64,000 nt of DNA from an uncultured Lachnospiraceae bacterium (GCA_947625015.1 CANQMR010000011.1:1-64000), one strand, 5' to 3'. Shown: positions 46,619-56,307, counted from the first letter of the stretch. The notes: generated by a model from the sequence alone, not told the origin. Program-made: numbers and translations.

Positions 46619-49042
46619 ATGACACTGAAAGAATTGGAAATGGGAAATACGGCGGTAGTCACTGCTGTGGGCGGAGAGGGCTCCTTAAGGCAGCATTTTC
46701 TCGATATGGGGCTGATTCCCGGCACAGAGGTTACGCTGATAAAATACGCCCCGTTAGGGGACCCCATGGAGCTTCGTCTTCATGGCTATGAGCTTACCCT
46801 AAGGCTGGCGGATGCGGAAAAGATAACCGTTGCCGCCGACAGTACAGGGGACGGCAAAGAAGCCGTAAAGGGAAATGCAAAAAATAAGGCGTCCGGCAAT
46901 CAAACGGGGGGAAACGCCGCAGAGCAGAGTCCGTCCGCAGGCGGAAGGCGGCGCAAAAAGAGCGAGCACCCCGGCCTGGGCGAGGGCGGCCGCTATCATG
47001 TCAAGGCGGACGAGAATCCTCTGCCGAAGGGAACGCTGCTTACCTTTGCGCTGGCAGGGAACCAGAACTGCGGCAAGACCACGCTGTTTAACCAGCTTAC
47101 CGGCGCCAACCAGCATGTAGGCAATTTTCCCGGCGTGACGGTGGAGCAGAAAAGCGGCTCGATCCGGGGAAAGAGCAATACCCGGGTAACGGATTTGCCC
47201 GGCATTTACTCCATGTCCCCCTACAGCAGCGAGGAGATTGTCACCAGGGAATTTATCATCAGGGAAAAACCGGCGGGAATTATCAATATTGTGGACGCCA
47301 CGAATATTGAACGGAACCTTTACCTTACCATGCAGCTTATGGAGCTGAATATTCCCATGGTGCTGGCCTTAAATATGATGGACGAGGTGCGGGGCAACGG
47401 CGGTTCTGTGGATATCAACGAATTGGAGGAACGGCTGGGGATTCCGGTGGTTCCCATTTCCGCTGCAAAAAATGAGGGAATTGACGAGTTGGTAAGCCAT
47501 GCCCTCCATGTGGCCCAGTATCAGGAGCGGCCCGGACGGATTGACTTTTGCAGCAAGGACGATAACGGCGGAGCCGTACACCGCTGTCTGCATGGCATTG
47601 TGCATTTAATTGAGGACCATGCGGATGCGGCCGGCATTCCGGTACGGTTTGCAGCGGCCAAACTGGTGGAGGGCGACCCCATCGTTTTAGAATCCTTGAA
47701 TTTAAGCCGGAATGAAAAGGAGATGTTAGAGCATATCATCTGCCAGATGGAGGAGGAGCGGGGCTTAGACCGCTGTGCGGCGATAGCGGATATGCGGTTT
47801 GTGTTTATCAAACGGCTGGTGGAGGAGACGGTTGTTAAGCCGCAGGAAAGCAGGGAACATGCCAGAAGCCGCCGCATTGACAAGTTTTTAACCGGAAAAT
47901 ATACGGCGCTTCCCGCTTTTGTGCTGATTATGGCGCTGGTGTTTTACTTAACCTTTAATGTAATCGGAGCGTGGTTACAGGCGCTTTTGGAAAGCGGTAT
48001 CGGCGTATTGACGGAAAAAACCGCCGCCCTGCTGGATGCCTGGCATGTGAATGAGGTGTTACACTCTCTGGTGATCGACGGCATTTTTAACGGCGTGGGA
48101 AGCGTCTTAAGTTTTCTTCCCATCATTGTGATTTTGTTCTTTTTTCTGTCCCTGTTGGAGGACAGCGGCTATATGGCGCGGATTGCCTTTGTCATGGATA
48201 AGCTGCTGCGTAAGATTGGCCTTTCCGGGCGCAGTATTGTTCCCATGCTGATTGGCTTTGGCTGTACCGTACCGGGCGTGATGGCCAGCCGGACGCTGCC
48301 CTCGGAACGGGACCGGAAAATGACGATTATTCTGACGCCCTTTATGAGCTGTACCGCTAAACTGCCGATATACGGTTTCTTTACGGCGGCATTTTTCCCC
48401 GGCCATGGGGCTGTGATTATGGTGGCCTTGTACTTTGCCGGAATTGCAGTAGGCATACTGACTGCGCTGTTGTTTGGGAAGACGCTGTTCAAGGGGGAAG
48501 CTGTCCCCTTTGTTATGGAACTGCCGAATTACCGGCTGCCCGGCGCAAGAAATGTGGCCCAGCTTTTGTGGGATAAGGCGAAGGATTTTCTGCAAAGGGC
48601 GTTTACGGTTATCTTCGTGGCGACCATTGTAATCTGGTTTTTGCAGACCTTTGATTTGAAATTGAACATGGTGACGGATTCCCAGAACAGTATGCTGGCC
48701 CTGCTGGCCGGTCGGATTGCGCCGGTGTTTACCCCGCTGGGATTTGGTGACTGGCGGATATCCACCGCCCTGATTGCCGGTTTTATGGCAAAAGAAAGCG
48801 TAGTGTCCACACTGTCGGTACTGTTTGGCACTACGGCTGGTCTGATGAAAGTATTGACGCCTGTCGGGGCCGCGGCCCTGCTGGTGTTCTGTCTGTTATA
48901 TACCCCATGCGTTGCCGCCGTCTCTTCCATTAAACAGGAGCTTGGCGCGAAATGGGCGGCGGCAATCGTAGTCCAGCAATGCCTGATTGCATGGCTGGCA
49001 GCCTTTATCGTTCATGGTATCGGCATGGCGCTGGGGATGTAG
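46619..49042 (+). CDS. feoB: Ferrous iron transporter, FeoA-FeoB fusion
   Basis: An 807-residue protein. Residues 1-75 form an SH3-like FeoA domain (LRQHFLDMGLIPGTEVTLIKYAPLGDP). A basic, low-complexity linker of about 60 residues follows. The FeoB GTPase (about 140-310) has G1 GNQNCGKTT, G3 DLPGIYSMSP and G4 NMMDEV. The membrane part contains the two Gate motifs FGCTVPGVMASRT and SCTAKLPIYGFF. It imports Fe2+ under anaerobic conditions. The start lies 5 nt after the K+ regulator stop, so Fe2+ and K+ uptake are probably co-transcribed. Confidence 0.93.
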   Translation: MTLKELEMGNTAVVTAVGGEGSLRQHFLDMGLIPGTEVTLIKYAPLGDPMELRLHGYELTLRLADAEKITVAADSTGDGKEAVKGNAKNKASGNQTGGNAAEQSPSAGGRRRKKSEHPGLGEGGRYHVKADENPLPKGTLLTFALAGNQNCGKTTLFNQLTGANQHVGNFPGVTVEQKSGSIRGKSNTRVTDLPGIYSMSPYSSEEIVTREFIIREKPAGIINIVDATNIERNLYLTMQLMELNIPMVLALNMMDEVRGNGGSVDINELEERLGIPVVPISAAKNEGIDELVSHALHVAQYQERPGRIDFCSKDDNGGAVHRCLHGIVHLIEDHADAAGIPVRFAAAKLVEGDPIVLESLNLSRNEKEMLEHIICQMEEERGLDRCAAIADMRFVFIKRLVEETVVKPQESREHARSRRIDKFLTGKYTALPAFVLIMALVFYLTFNVIGAWLQALLESGIGVLTEKTAALLDAWHVNEVLHSLVIDGIFNGVGSVLSFLPIIVILFFFLSLLEDSGYMARIAFVMDKLLRKIGLSGRSIVPMLIGFGCTVPGVMASRTLPSERDRKMTIILTPFMSCTAKLPIYGFFTAAFFPGHGAVIMVALYFAGIAVGILTALLFGKTLFKGEAVPFVMELPNYRLPGARNVAQLLWDKAKDFLQRAFTVIFVATIVIWFLQTFDLKLNMVTDSQNSMLALLAGRIAPVFTPLGFGDWRISTALIAGFMAKESVVSTLSVLFGTTAGLMKVLTPVGAAALLVFCLLYTPCVAAVSSIKQELGAKWAAAIVVQQCLIAWLAAFIVHGIGMALGM

Positions 49043-49046
49043 GGGC

Positions 49047-49847
49047 TTACGGCCGCTGGCCTAAGCCGCCCTCTAAGGTCAAAGTCTCGCCGGTCATATA
49101 TTTGAAATCCGGAGAGGCAAGCTGTACGCATACCCGTCCGATTTCTAATTCCGCATCTCCGAAATGTCCGGCAGGAGGCGTGTGTACATTCTGCTTGAAA
49201 GCGTCGGGATAAGCATTTTCAAACTGCTCAAGCTGTGAGGTCCATGCGAGGGGACATACAATGTTGACATTGATGCCGTCCTTGGCCCATTCGGTTGCGG
49301 CGACTCTGGTAAGTCCCCGGATTCCCTCTTTGGCTGCCGCATAGGCGCACTGTCCGAAGTTTCCGAAAAGTCCTGCGCCGGAAGCAAAGTTCACAACGGA
49401 GCCCTTGGACTCTTTCAGGTAAGGATAGCAGGCTTTCATATAATAAAATGCCGCATATAATCCGGAATACAGGGCTAAGTTAAACTGTTCTGTGGTGTGG
49501 TCTGCCAAAGTGACGCCGGAAGCAGAGGCCTGGGCGTTGTTAATCAGCACATCGATTCCCCCGAACGTGTCAACGGTCTGTTTGATGACATTGGCCACAA
49601 CTGCCTCGTTATCGGCGCCGGCGTTGACGTCGGCCTGCACGATTAACACCTTGATTCCGTAAAGGCGTTCCAATTCTTCTTTTGCGTCCTCCAGCTTTTT
49701 CACATTTCTTCCTGTGATGACCAAGTTAGCGCCCTCCTTTGCATAGGCGGTCGCAATGCCGTAGCCGATGGAGCCGCATCTGCCGTCGCTGAGAACGGCC
49801 CGGCCGGCGCCGGTGATAATTGCTGTTTTCCCTGTTAAAAATCCCAT
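49047..49847 (-). CDS. Short-chain dehydrogenase resembling bile-acid 12alpha-hydroxysteroid dehydrogenase
   Basis: A 266-residue SDR. Cofactor motif TGAGR...GSIGYGIA, NNAQASASG, catalytic YAAAKEG (Tyr and Lys four residues apart) and a preceding Ser in NFASGAG. Long segments recall the 12alpha-HSDH of Clostridium group P: TGRN..KLEDAKEELERLYGIKV, IDVLINNAQASASG, YSGLYA.FYYMK.CYPYLKE, SPDFKYM.GETLTLEGG. A 7-residue insertion interrupts the glycine-rich loop. NADP(H) use and bile acid activity are inferred from resemblance; other SDR substrates are possible. AAAGGAGG precedes the ATG with 9-nt spacing. It is monocistronic or read with the downstream minus-strand genes. Confidence 0.75.
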   Translation of the reverse strand: MGFLTGKTAIITGAGRAVLSDGRCGSIGYGIATAYAKEGANLVITGRNVKKLEDAKEELERLYGIKVLIVQADVNAGADNEAVVANVIKQTVDTFGGIDVLINNAQASASGVTLADHTTEQFNLALYSGLYAAFYYMKACYPYLKESKGSVVNFASGAGLFGNFGQCAYAAAKEGIRGLTRVAATEWAKDGINVNIVCPLAWTSQLEQFENAYPDAFKQNVHTPPAGHFGDAELEIGRVCVQLASPDFKYMTGETLTLEGGLGQRP

Positions 49848-49877
49848 AACTAGAAACCTCCTTTGAAAATAAATAAT

Positions 49878-52133
49878 TTATTTATTCGCAGCAGAGTCAG
49901 CGTTTTCCGTAATTTCCCGGATTGTGCTGAGAAGCTGTGGTATATCAATGGGTTTGGCAATATGGGCGTTCATGCCGGATTCTTCCGCCCGTTTCCTGTC
50001 CTCATCAAAAGCGTTGGCGGACAGGGCAATGATGGGTATGCTGCAAAGCGCGGGATCGGCAATCTGCCTTATCGCCCTGGCGGCACGATAGCCGTCCATT
50101 ACAGGCATTTGGATATCCATCAGAATCAAATCATAATCCCCCGGCTTGGACTGCTTAATCTTATCTAACGCGATTCTGCCGTTGGCGGCGGTATCTACAA
50201 TAAAACCGGCGTCCTGCAAAAGCTCCGTCTCAATCTCTAAATTGATTTCATTATCCTCGACAATGAGCACATGCCGGTTGTCTGCATGGAAGGAGGAAAT
50301 GGAGGGCGCTTCTTTGGAAGTCCTCTGCGCCGGGTTCTGAATGAGCAGGCGAAGGGTGACGGTAAAGGTGCTTCCCTCGCCGACGGTGCTTTTTACTTCA
50401 ATGGTTCCGTCTAACATCTCAACCAGATTCTTTGTAATGGTAAGCCCAAGGCCGGTGCCGTAGACGCCGCTTAACGTCGTATTATTCTCCCGTTCAAAGG
50501 GCTCAAAAATATGCCCGATAAATTTCTCACTGATGCCGATGCCGTTGTCTTCCACGATAAAATGGAAAATACTGTAATCCTTGGAATCGTCCGGCTCCTC
50601 GGTAATCATAATCTTGATTTGGCCGCCTTCCCCCGTATATTTCACTGCGTTGCTCGCAAGACACAAGAGTATTTGAGTGATCTTCTGGCGGTCGGTATAC
50701 ACAATGCTGTGCTTTAGCCCAGAGGTGCCAAGCGACAGGTTGATATGCTTCTCGTAAGCCCTTGACAGCATGGTGGCCTGAATGTTCTGCGCAATCTCTA
50801 ACAGGCTGCACTGCGCATTTTCCACATAAACCTTTCCCATATCAATCTTGGAAATCTCCAACACATCATTGAGCAGATGAAGAAGCTGACTGCTGGAGTT
50901 CTCGATAATATCCAGATAATCCTTTACCTTTTCCCTGTCGTCAATATGCTTTTTGGCAAGAGCGGTAAAGCCGACAATGGCGTTCATTGGCGTGCGCACG
51001 TCATGGGACATGTTAGAGAGGAACATATTCTTGGTTACATTGGCCAGGTTAGCCTGTACTAAAGCCTCCTCTAAGGTCTGTTTCTGCTTAATCTCATGAA
51101 TGATTTCTTCATCCACGCTGCGGAATCCCATAATAATCTGGGAGGCAGTATCGCCGCCGCCTACATTCACAATGCGCAACTGGATATACTCGGTGTCGTC
51201 GTTTCGCAGTATCCGGTAATTCACATGCAGGCTTTTAGAAGCGGCTAAGTTAATCCGGATATACTCAGCCGAGGTCGCCTTAGACACAATATCCCGGTCT
51301 TCAGGGTGTACCCAGGTGCGTATATAGTAGGCAAAATATCCGGAAAAGGGCAGAATCTTCCGTTCCATCTCCGGCGAGGTCGTAAAGCGGTTATTCAGGC
51401 GGTAGCACTGAATCTGATCCGCCTCCAAATCTGCATAAAATATAGATTTGTAATCAATGCTTAACCCCTCGATCGTCTCTAACCGGCGCAGATGCTCCAG
51501 ATTAATGTGTTCTAACTGCCGGTTGTATTCCTCAATCTTACGCTGGAGCTTCTGCTCCTGCATAAGCCTCTCATTAATCAAGTCCTCTTTTTCCTGGTTG
51601 TGCCGGTTCTTTTTCTCGGTGGCGTCCCCGATAAAGACATAAAATATATCCCCGACGGTGTCGCTGTGCACAAAATGTCCGTAGTCGTCAACCCAGCGGA
51701 CCTCGCCGTCCTTTCGGATAATGCGGTATTCCACATAATCCAAATCATACTGGCTGTGGCTGATTTGCTCCGCAATGCTTTTCTCCACATAATCCAAATC
51801 GTCCGGATGAACAAGTCCCCGGAACGTATTGCCGGTAAGCGCCTTAAACTCCTCCATGGTATCACACTGGAAGATGCGGAGCAGCGCCTGATTGGCATAA
51901 ATCAGTTCCTCACTGCCACCGGCATGGTAAATAAAAAATCCTCCGGGAATCTCCTCGATAAATTTCTGAAATTGCAGGGCAATCTGCCGGTCATGCGCAT
52001 CTATAAAAGAGACAAGCTCTGCCGGAAGGGAATCTTCCGCCGATAAGTCCACCGGCAATTCTTCTTCTGAAAATTCAGGTATGGACAGCAGATATTCAAT
52101 TAAGCCTTTGTTGATTTTTATATGCTCGTTCAA
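49878..52133 (-). CDS. PAS-domain hybrid sensor histidine kinase
   Basis: A 751-residue cytoplasmic kinase without transmembrane segments. A PAS domain (about residues 60-175) ends at a coiled coil rich in Glu and Arg, and a second PAS-like domain follows (about 220-345). The kinase core has NMSHDVRTPMNAIVGF with the phosphorylated His, CLASNAVKYTGEGGQI (N box), DNGIGIS and GTGLGL. A C-terminal receiver has VLIVEDNEIN and LILMDIQMPVMDG with the phospho-acceptor Asp. No output regulator gene is adjacent. The start is TTG 52133 with AGGAGG 7 nt upstream; no closer start fits. Confidence 0.92.
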   Translation of the reverse strand: MNEHIKINKGLIEYLLSIPEFSEEELPVDLSAEDSLPAELVSFIDAHDRQIALQFQKFIEEIPGGFFIYHAGGSEELIYANQALLRIFQCDTMEEFKALTGNTFRGLVHPDDLDYVEKSIAEQISHSQYDLDYVEYRIIRKDGEVRWVDDYGHFVHSDTVGDIFYVFIGDATEKKNRHNQEKEDLINERLMQEQKLQRKIEEYNRQLEHINLEHLRRLETIEGLSIDYKSIFYADLEADQIQCYRLNNRFTTSPEMERKILPFSGYFAYYIRTWVHPEDRDIVSKATSAEYIRINLAASKSLHVNYRILRNDDTEYIQLRIVNVGGGDTASQIIMGFRSVDEEIIHEIKQKQTLEEALVQANLANVTKNMFLSNMSHDVRTPMNAIVGFTALAKKHIDDREKVKDYLDIIENSSSQLLHLLNDVLEISKIDMGKVYVENAQCSLLEIAQNIQATMLSRAYEKHINLSLGTSGLKHSIVYTDRQKITQILLCLASNAVKYTGEGGQIKIMITEEPDDSKDYSIFHFIVEDNGIGISEKFIGHIFEPFERENNTTLSGVYGTGLGLTITKNLVEMLDGTIEVKSTVGEGSTFTVTLRLLIQNPAQRTSKEAPSISSFHADNRHVLIVEDNEINLEIETELLQDAGFIVDTAANGRIALDKIKQSKPGDYDLILMDIQMPVMDGYRAARAIRQIADPALCSIPIIALSANAFDEDRKRAEESGMNAHIAKPIDIPQLLSTIREITENADSAANK

Positions 52134-52337
52134 AATGCAACCTCCTACCCGTTGCTCTATGTCAATAATATCATATTACGGCCAATCTGTCATTATGGAG
52201 ATGTTATTTTCTGTCGCAAAAATTTTTGACCTGTCCCTTATTTTATATTTCCAACAGCCCGATTTCTATACTTTTCCTCTTACTTTTTACACTTATTTTT
52301 TTCTCTTGTGATTTTCTTTTTTCTGATGTACCATACT

Positions 52338-52489
52338 ACATAGTGAAACACCTTACAGTTGCCACCTATTGTCCTCTATTGGAACATAGCAAAACATTTT
52401 ACAGATGCCATCTGCTATCCACCAGTAGAACATAGCGACACATTTTACGGCTGACACCTTTTGTCCGCCAGTGGGACACAGCGAAACGC
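52338..52489. repeat. 46-bp degenerate tandem repeat, 3.3 copies
   Basis: ACATAG-type units begin at 52338, 52384, 52430 and 52476 (the last partial, ACACAGCGAAACGC). The period is exactly 46 bp. Units share ACATTTTAC and a purine/pyrimidine pattern but differ at many positions. The last partial unit supplies the outer left arm of palindrome A, so the two repeats are physically joined. The pyrimidine-rich stretch 52250-52330 before it holds nothing recognisable. Confidence 0.75.
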
Positions 52490-52665
52490 TCAAAGTCTAT
52501 CTATGCTGTGTCATTGCAATATTACCACACAGGCATTGTGAGCCCGCCGGTACTTAGGCGGTGCGCAGCAGCGTCTTAGTACCGTTGCGAGGCGAGCATA
52601 GCGCAAGCGTGCCTGTGATGGTAATATTCCAAAGACACAGCCATGATAACATTAATGCGTTTCGC
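52481..52665. repeat. Palindromic element, copy A
   Basis: Outer arms GCGAAACGC (52481-52489) and GCGTTTCGC (52657-52665) are perfect complements. A 15-nt unpaired stretch follows on each side (52490-52504 and 52642-52656), then inner arms starting GCTGTGTC (52505) and ending GACACAGC (52641). The core carries GGTACTTAG and CTTAGTACC around the centre. The 41 bp at 52575-52615 are identical, in reverse orientation, to 58637-58677 of copy B. It lies between the divergent genes for the kinase and the CinA-like protein. Confidence 0.9.
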
Positions 52666-52696
52666 GTCCGCATTTATCTTGAAAGGAGAGTCCATC

Positions 52697-53158
52697 ATGG
52701 AAAATGAAGTTGTAAAAAGGCTGATTGAAAAGAATTACCGCATTTCCTTTGCAGAGTCCTGTACCGGCGGACTTGCCGCCGCCACATTAGTCAGTGTGGC
52801 AGACGCCTCAAAGGTATTAGATGTGAGTTTTGTCACCTATGCCAATGCGGCAAAGATAAAATATTTAGGCGTGAAAGAACAGACGATAGAAGAAAAAGGC
52901 GTAGTCAGTGAAGAAGTGGCGGCCCAGATGGCAGCGGGAGTTGCAGCGGAGGCCGGTTCCCAGATTGGCGTGGGGATTACCGGGGTGGCGGGCCCCTCCG
53001 GCGGAACGCCGGACAAGCCGGTAGGCATGGTCTGCTTTGGCTTTTTTGTCGACGGAAAGGTGCGCACTTACACAAAGCAGTTTGGCGGCATTGGACGGAA
53101 CGAGGTGCGCAAAAAAAGCGTGGAGTTTGTCTATTCCACGCTCTTGGAACTTCTGTAA
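52697..53158 (+). CDS. pncC: CinA C-terminal-type nicotinamide-nucleotide amidase
   Basis: A 153-residue enzyme that deamidates nicotinamide mononucleotide to recycle NAD breakdown products. AESCTGGLAAATLVSV, VTYANAAKIKYLGV and VGITGVAGPSGGTPDKPVG are diagnostic of the single-domain form. ATG 52697 has AAAGGAGA 9 nt upstream. Confidence 0.9.
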   Translation: MENEVVKRLIEKNYRISFAESCTGGLAAATLVSVADASKVLDVSFVTYANAAKIKYLGVKEQTIEEKGVVSEEVAAQMAAGVAAEAGSQIGVGITGVAGPSGGTPDKPVGMVCFGFFVDGKVRTYTKQFGGIGRNEVRKKSVEFVYSTLLELL

Positions 53159-53184
53159 ATAGCGGGCAACGCCGTTATCCGCGG

Positions 53185-54630
53185 TTAATTTCTTTTCCAG
53201 GTTGCCGGGTTAAAAAGCACCAGCATAGGGAAGATTTCCAGACGTCCCGCTAACATGTCAAACATCAGCACATACTTGGAAAGGTCGGAGAAAAGGTCAA
53301 AATTTCCCACCGGCCCCACAAGGGAAAGGCCCGGTCCGATATTGCCGAGCGCCGAGGCGACGGCGGTAAAGTTGGTGACTAAGTCGTGTCCGTCAAGGGA
53401 TACCAACAGTACGGAAACAGCAAAGAGCAGAATATATACAATGAAGAAAATATTGGCTGTGCGCAGGGTGTTGTGGGCAAGTGGTTTGCCGTCGATTTTG
53501 ATGACCTTCACATTTCTCGGATGACATAACTGCGCCAGCTCTTTTTTTACGGTTTTTAAGTAAATGAGAATCCGCGATACCTTAAGGCCGCCGCAGGTGC
53601 TTCCCGCGCAGCCGCCCACAAACATCAGCAGCACCAGAATAGACGCGGACAGGGCGGGCCAGCCGTCGTAATTGGCTGTGGTAAATCCGGCGGTAGTCAT
53701 AATGGAGCCCACCTGAAAGGCGGCGTGCCGGAACCCTTCTTCTAAGGAATAGCCGCAGTGCCGGATAATGTCAATGGCAATGATGGCAATGGAGCCGAAA
53801 AAGATTCCTGTGTACAGCCGGATTTCCTCCATGGATAAAGCCTCCTTTATCCGTTTGGTGAAGAACAGGAAAAAGAAGCTGTAATTTAATCCGGACAGAT
53901 ATAAAAAGACCGTTACCACATACTGGACAGCCGGAGAATATCCGCCGAGGGAGGTGTTGCGCACGCCGAACCCTCCGGTACTGGTGGTGGTAAAGGAGGT
54001 GCATACCGCATCATAAAGCGGCGCCCCGGCAATAACCAGACAGATAATCTCAAGGAGCGTCAGGGCAAAATAGATGACATACAGATAATAGGCGGTTTTT
54101 TGCACCTTGGGCACCAGTTTGCCCACATCCGGCCCCGGACTTTCTGCTTTTATCAGGTAAATATTCTGTCCGCTGGTGGTAAAGGGAATCAGCGCCAGCA
54201 AAAAGACCAAAACGCCCATTCCTCCGATTAGCTGGATAAAACAACGCCAGAACATCATGCACCGGGACATGGCCTCCACATCGCTTAGAATGGAAGCGCC
54301 CGTAGTCGTAAAACCGGAGATACATTCAAAAAGGGCGTTGGTAAAGGAGGGAATCTCCCCGCTGAAATAAAAGGGCAGACAGCCGGTGATGGATAATAGA
54401 AGCCAGCTTAGGGCGGTAATGACAAACCCCTCCTTGGCGTAAAATTTAGAATTTTTCGGACGTTTTCTGGTCAGCGCAAAACCGATGGCGGCCATAATCA
54501 CGCCGCAGATAAGAAAATATTTCCCTGTGGCCTCCCCGTAATAGATGGATACGGCAAAAGGGAATACCATCAGCGATGCGACAATATTTAAAATCCAGCC
54601 CAGCAAATAAATAATGATTGAAATATTCAT
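53185..54630 (-). CDS. trkH: K+ transporter membrane subunit TrkH
   Basis: A 481-residue protein with a longer N-terminal helix pair than the KtrB at 44576, typical of TrkH. Filter-region loops are ISGFTTTGASI, TSFTTTSTGGFG, IMTTAGFTTANYDGW and SALGNIGPGLS. It forms the K+ pore of the Trk system and is regulated by the TrkA encoded just upstream on the same strand. Confidence 0.92.
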   Translation of the reverse strand: MNISIIIYLLGWILNIVASLMVFPFAVSIYYGEATGKYFLICGVIMAAIGFALTRKRPKNSKFYAKEGFVITALSWLLLSITGCLPFYFSGEIPSFTNALFECISGFTTTGASILSDVEAMSRCMMFWRCFIQLIGGMGVLVFLLALIPFTTSGQNIYLIKAESPGPDVGKLVPKVQKTAYYLYVIYFALTLLEIICLVIAGAPLYDAVCTSFTTTSTGGFGVRNTSLGGYSPAVQYVVTVFLYLSGLNYSFFFLFFTKRIKEALSMEEIRLYTGIFFGSIAIIAIDIIRHCGYSLEEGFRHAAFQVGSIMTTAGFTTANYDGWPALSASILVLLMFVGGCAGSTCGGLKVSRILIYLKTVKKELAQLCHPRNVKVIKIDGKPLAHNTLRTANIFFIVYILLFAVSVLLVSLDGHDLVTNFTAVASALGNIGPGLSLVGPVGNFDLFSDLSKYVLMFDMLAGRLEIFPMLVLFNPATWKRN

Positions 54631-54676
54631 ATCCTGTCACCTTTACTTTGTTTATCCTCTATGTAATAATCCCCGC

Positions 54677-56032
54677 TTACGCAAGGATATCCTTAATGTC
54701 CGTCAGTCCTTTATTGGTGGTGACGATGACTACCGTATCCCCGTTGAGCATCATATCCTTACCGCTCGGGGTAATGACCTTGCCGTTTCGCACAATGGCG
54801 CAGACTAAAAGGTTCTTCTTAAGGTTTAACTCCATTAATGGCGTATTGGTTACTTTTGATTCCTGTTTGATGGCAAACTCTAAGGCCTCCACATTGTCGT
54901 CGATCATCCGGTACAGGGTTTCCACATTGCTGCCGAACGAGTTTTGCAGTGCGCGGACGTATTGCAGAATGGACTTGGCGGTAATGTTTTTCGGACAGGC
55001 AATGGCGCCGATGGGAAGGTCGTCCACGACCTCTTCAAAAGCGACCTTGTCTACCTTGGTAATAATCTTCGCCTTGCTTACCTTGTTGGCAAACAGGGAA
55101 AGCACCAGATTTTCCTCGTCCATGTTGGTCAGCGCAACAAAAGCGTCTGTGTCGGCAATCCCCTCCTCTAACAAAAGTTGCCGGTCCGTCGCATTTCCGT
55201 TGATAACTAAAGCCTTTGGCAGCAGCTCGCTTAACTGCTCGCACCGGCTGTGGTCCATTTCAATGATTTTGACTTTAACCCGGTTATTTTCCAGATGTTT
55301 TGCCAGATAGTAGGAAATGGTCCCGCCGCCGATAATCGTGACTGTCTTGATTGGTTTTGCCTTAATGCCGATTTTGGACAGTAAGTCATGGATATCTTTT
55401 GGGGGAATAATCACATACATATTGTCCCCTCTTTGCAGTACGGTATTACCGTCGGGAATGATTACCTCATGCTCCCGCTCTACGGCGCAAATCAATGTAT
55501 TGGTATGGATTTTGGTGGCAAACTCATATACGGTCATGGAATGAACAAAAGAGTCGTCGGGAAGGGAAAGCTTAATCAGATTGATGCGTCCCTTGGCAAA
55601 AGAGGTAATGTCTAATGCGCTGGGAACTTCAATTAACCGGGCAATTCCCTGTGCGCAGGCCAGTTCCGGATTAATGGCCATGGAGATTCCCAACTCCTCC
55701 CGCAGATATTTGATTTCTGAAAAATATTCCGGATTCCGGACTCTGGCAATGGTGTTACAGTTACCGGCTTTTTTGGCAATCAGGCAGCAAAGCAGATTCA
55801 CTTCGTCCTGACCGGTTACCGCAATCAGCATATCGCTTTCCTTAATTCCCGCTTCCATCTGGGTACGGAAGGAGGTTCCGTTGCCGCCAACGCCCTGTAT
55901 ATCCAGTACAGACAAGGTCTGCTCCAATTTGTCCTGGTTGGTATCAATCAAGGTGATATCATGTCCCTCTTCGCTTAACTGTTCCGCTAAGGCGTAACCT
56001 ACCTTGCCGCAGCCTACGATAATGATTTTCAT
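54677..56032 (-). CDS. trkA: Trk system K+ uptake regulator TrkA
   Basis: A 451-residue protein with two tandem RCK units, each Rossmann plus TrkA_C: the first begins IIIVGCGKVGYALAEQL, the second VTIIGGGTISYYLAKHL. It is cytosolic and controls the TrkH pore through bound NAD(H)/nucleotide. The start is ATG 56032 with AGGAGG 5 nt upstream; the frame extends further upstream through the promoter. It is the first gene of a trkA-trkH operon. Confidence 0.92.
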   Translation of the reverse strand: MKIIIVGCGKVGYALAEQLSEEGHDITLIDTNQDKLEQTLSVLDIQGVGGNGTSFRTQMEAGIKESDMLIAVTGQDEVNLLCCLIAKKAGNCNTIARVRNPEYFSEIKYLREELGISMAINPELACAQGIARLIEVPSALDITSFAKGRINLIKLSLPDDSFVHSMTVYEFATKIHTNTLICAVEREHEVIIPDGNTVLQRGDNMYVIIPPKDIHDLLSKIGIKAKPIKTVTIIGGGTISYYLAKHLENNRVKVKIIEMDHSRCEQLSELLPKALVINGNATDRQLLLEEGIADTDAFVALTNMDEENLVLSLFANKVSKAKIITKVDKVAFEEVVDDLPIGAIACPKNITAKSILQYVRALQNSFGSNVETLYRMIDDNVEALEFAIKQESKVTNTPLMELNLKKNLLVCAIVRNGKVITPSGKDMMLNGDTVVIVTTNKGLTDIKDILA

Positions 56033-56079
56033 ATGTGCCTCCTGATACATGCAATATTTGCATAAAAAACAATAATATG

Positions 56080-56108
56080 ATTTTAATAGAATATGCATAA
56101 AAGTGCAA
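56080..56108 (-). promoter_or_regulatory. Promoter of trkA-trkH
   Basis: On the minus strand TTGCAC (56108-56103), a 17-bp spacer and TAAAAT (56085-56080). Confidence 0.6.
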
Positions 56109-56252
56109 GAGTAAACATTCATTCAGTGAAAAAATAGAAATTTGTAACTGTTAAGAATTGCTTATTAAAAAAGGAAGCATGGATTACCTGTCGGTAGTTT
56201 AGAGGTGTGGAGCTGATACAAGAAAAGAAAATGTAAAAAATTACAGACTGTA

Positions 56253-56296
56253 TTGACTTTCGTACGGTGCGTATACTATAATATCCGTATGAAAGT
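56253..56296 (+). promoter_or_regulatory. abiE promoter covered by a 12-bp inverted-repeat operator
   Basis: TTGACT (56253-56258), an 18-bp spacer and TATAAT (56277-56282). ACTTTCGTACGG (56256-56267) and CCGTATGAAAGT (56285-56296) are complementary with one mismatch and flank the -10. In AbiE systems the antitoxin represses its own promoter through inverted repeats, which fits well. Confidence 0.75.
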
Positions 56297-56307
56297 TGGT
56301 GGTGAGA

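Noticed and set aside
52338..52665. CRISPR-like array
   Set aside because: The 46-bp units are adjacent with no unique spacers and are degenerate; no cas genes are present.
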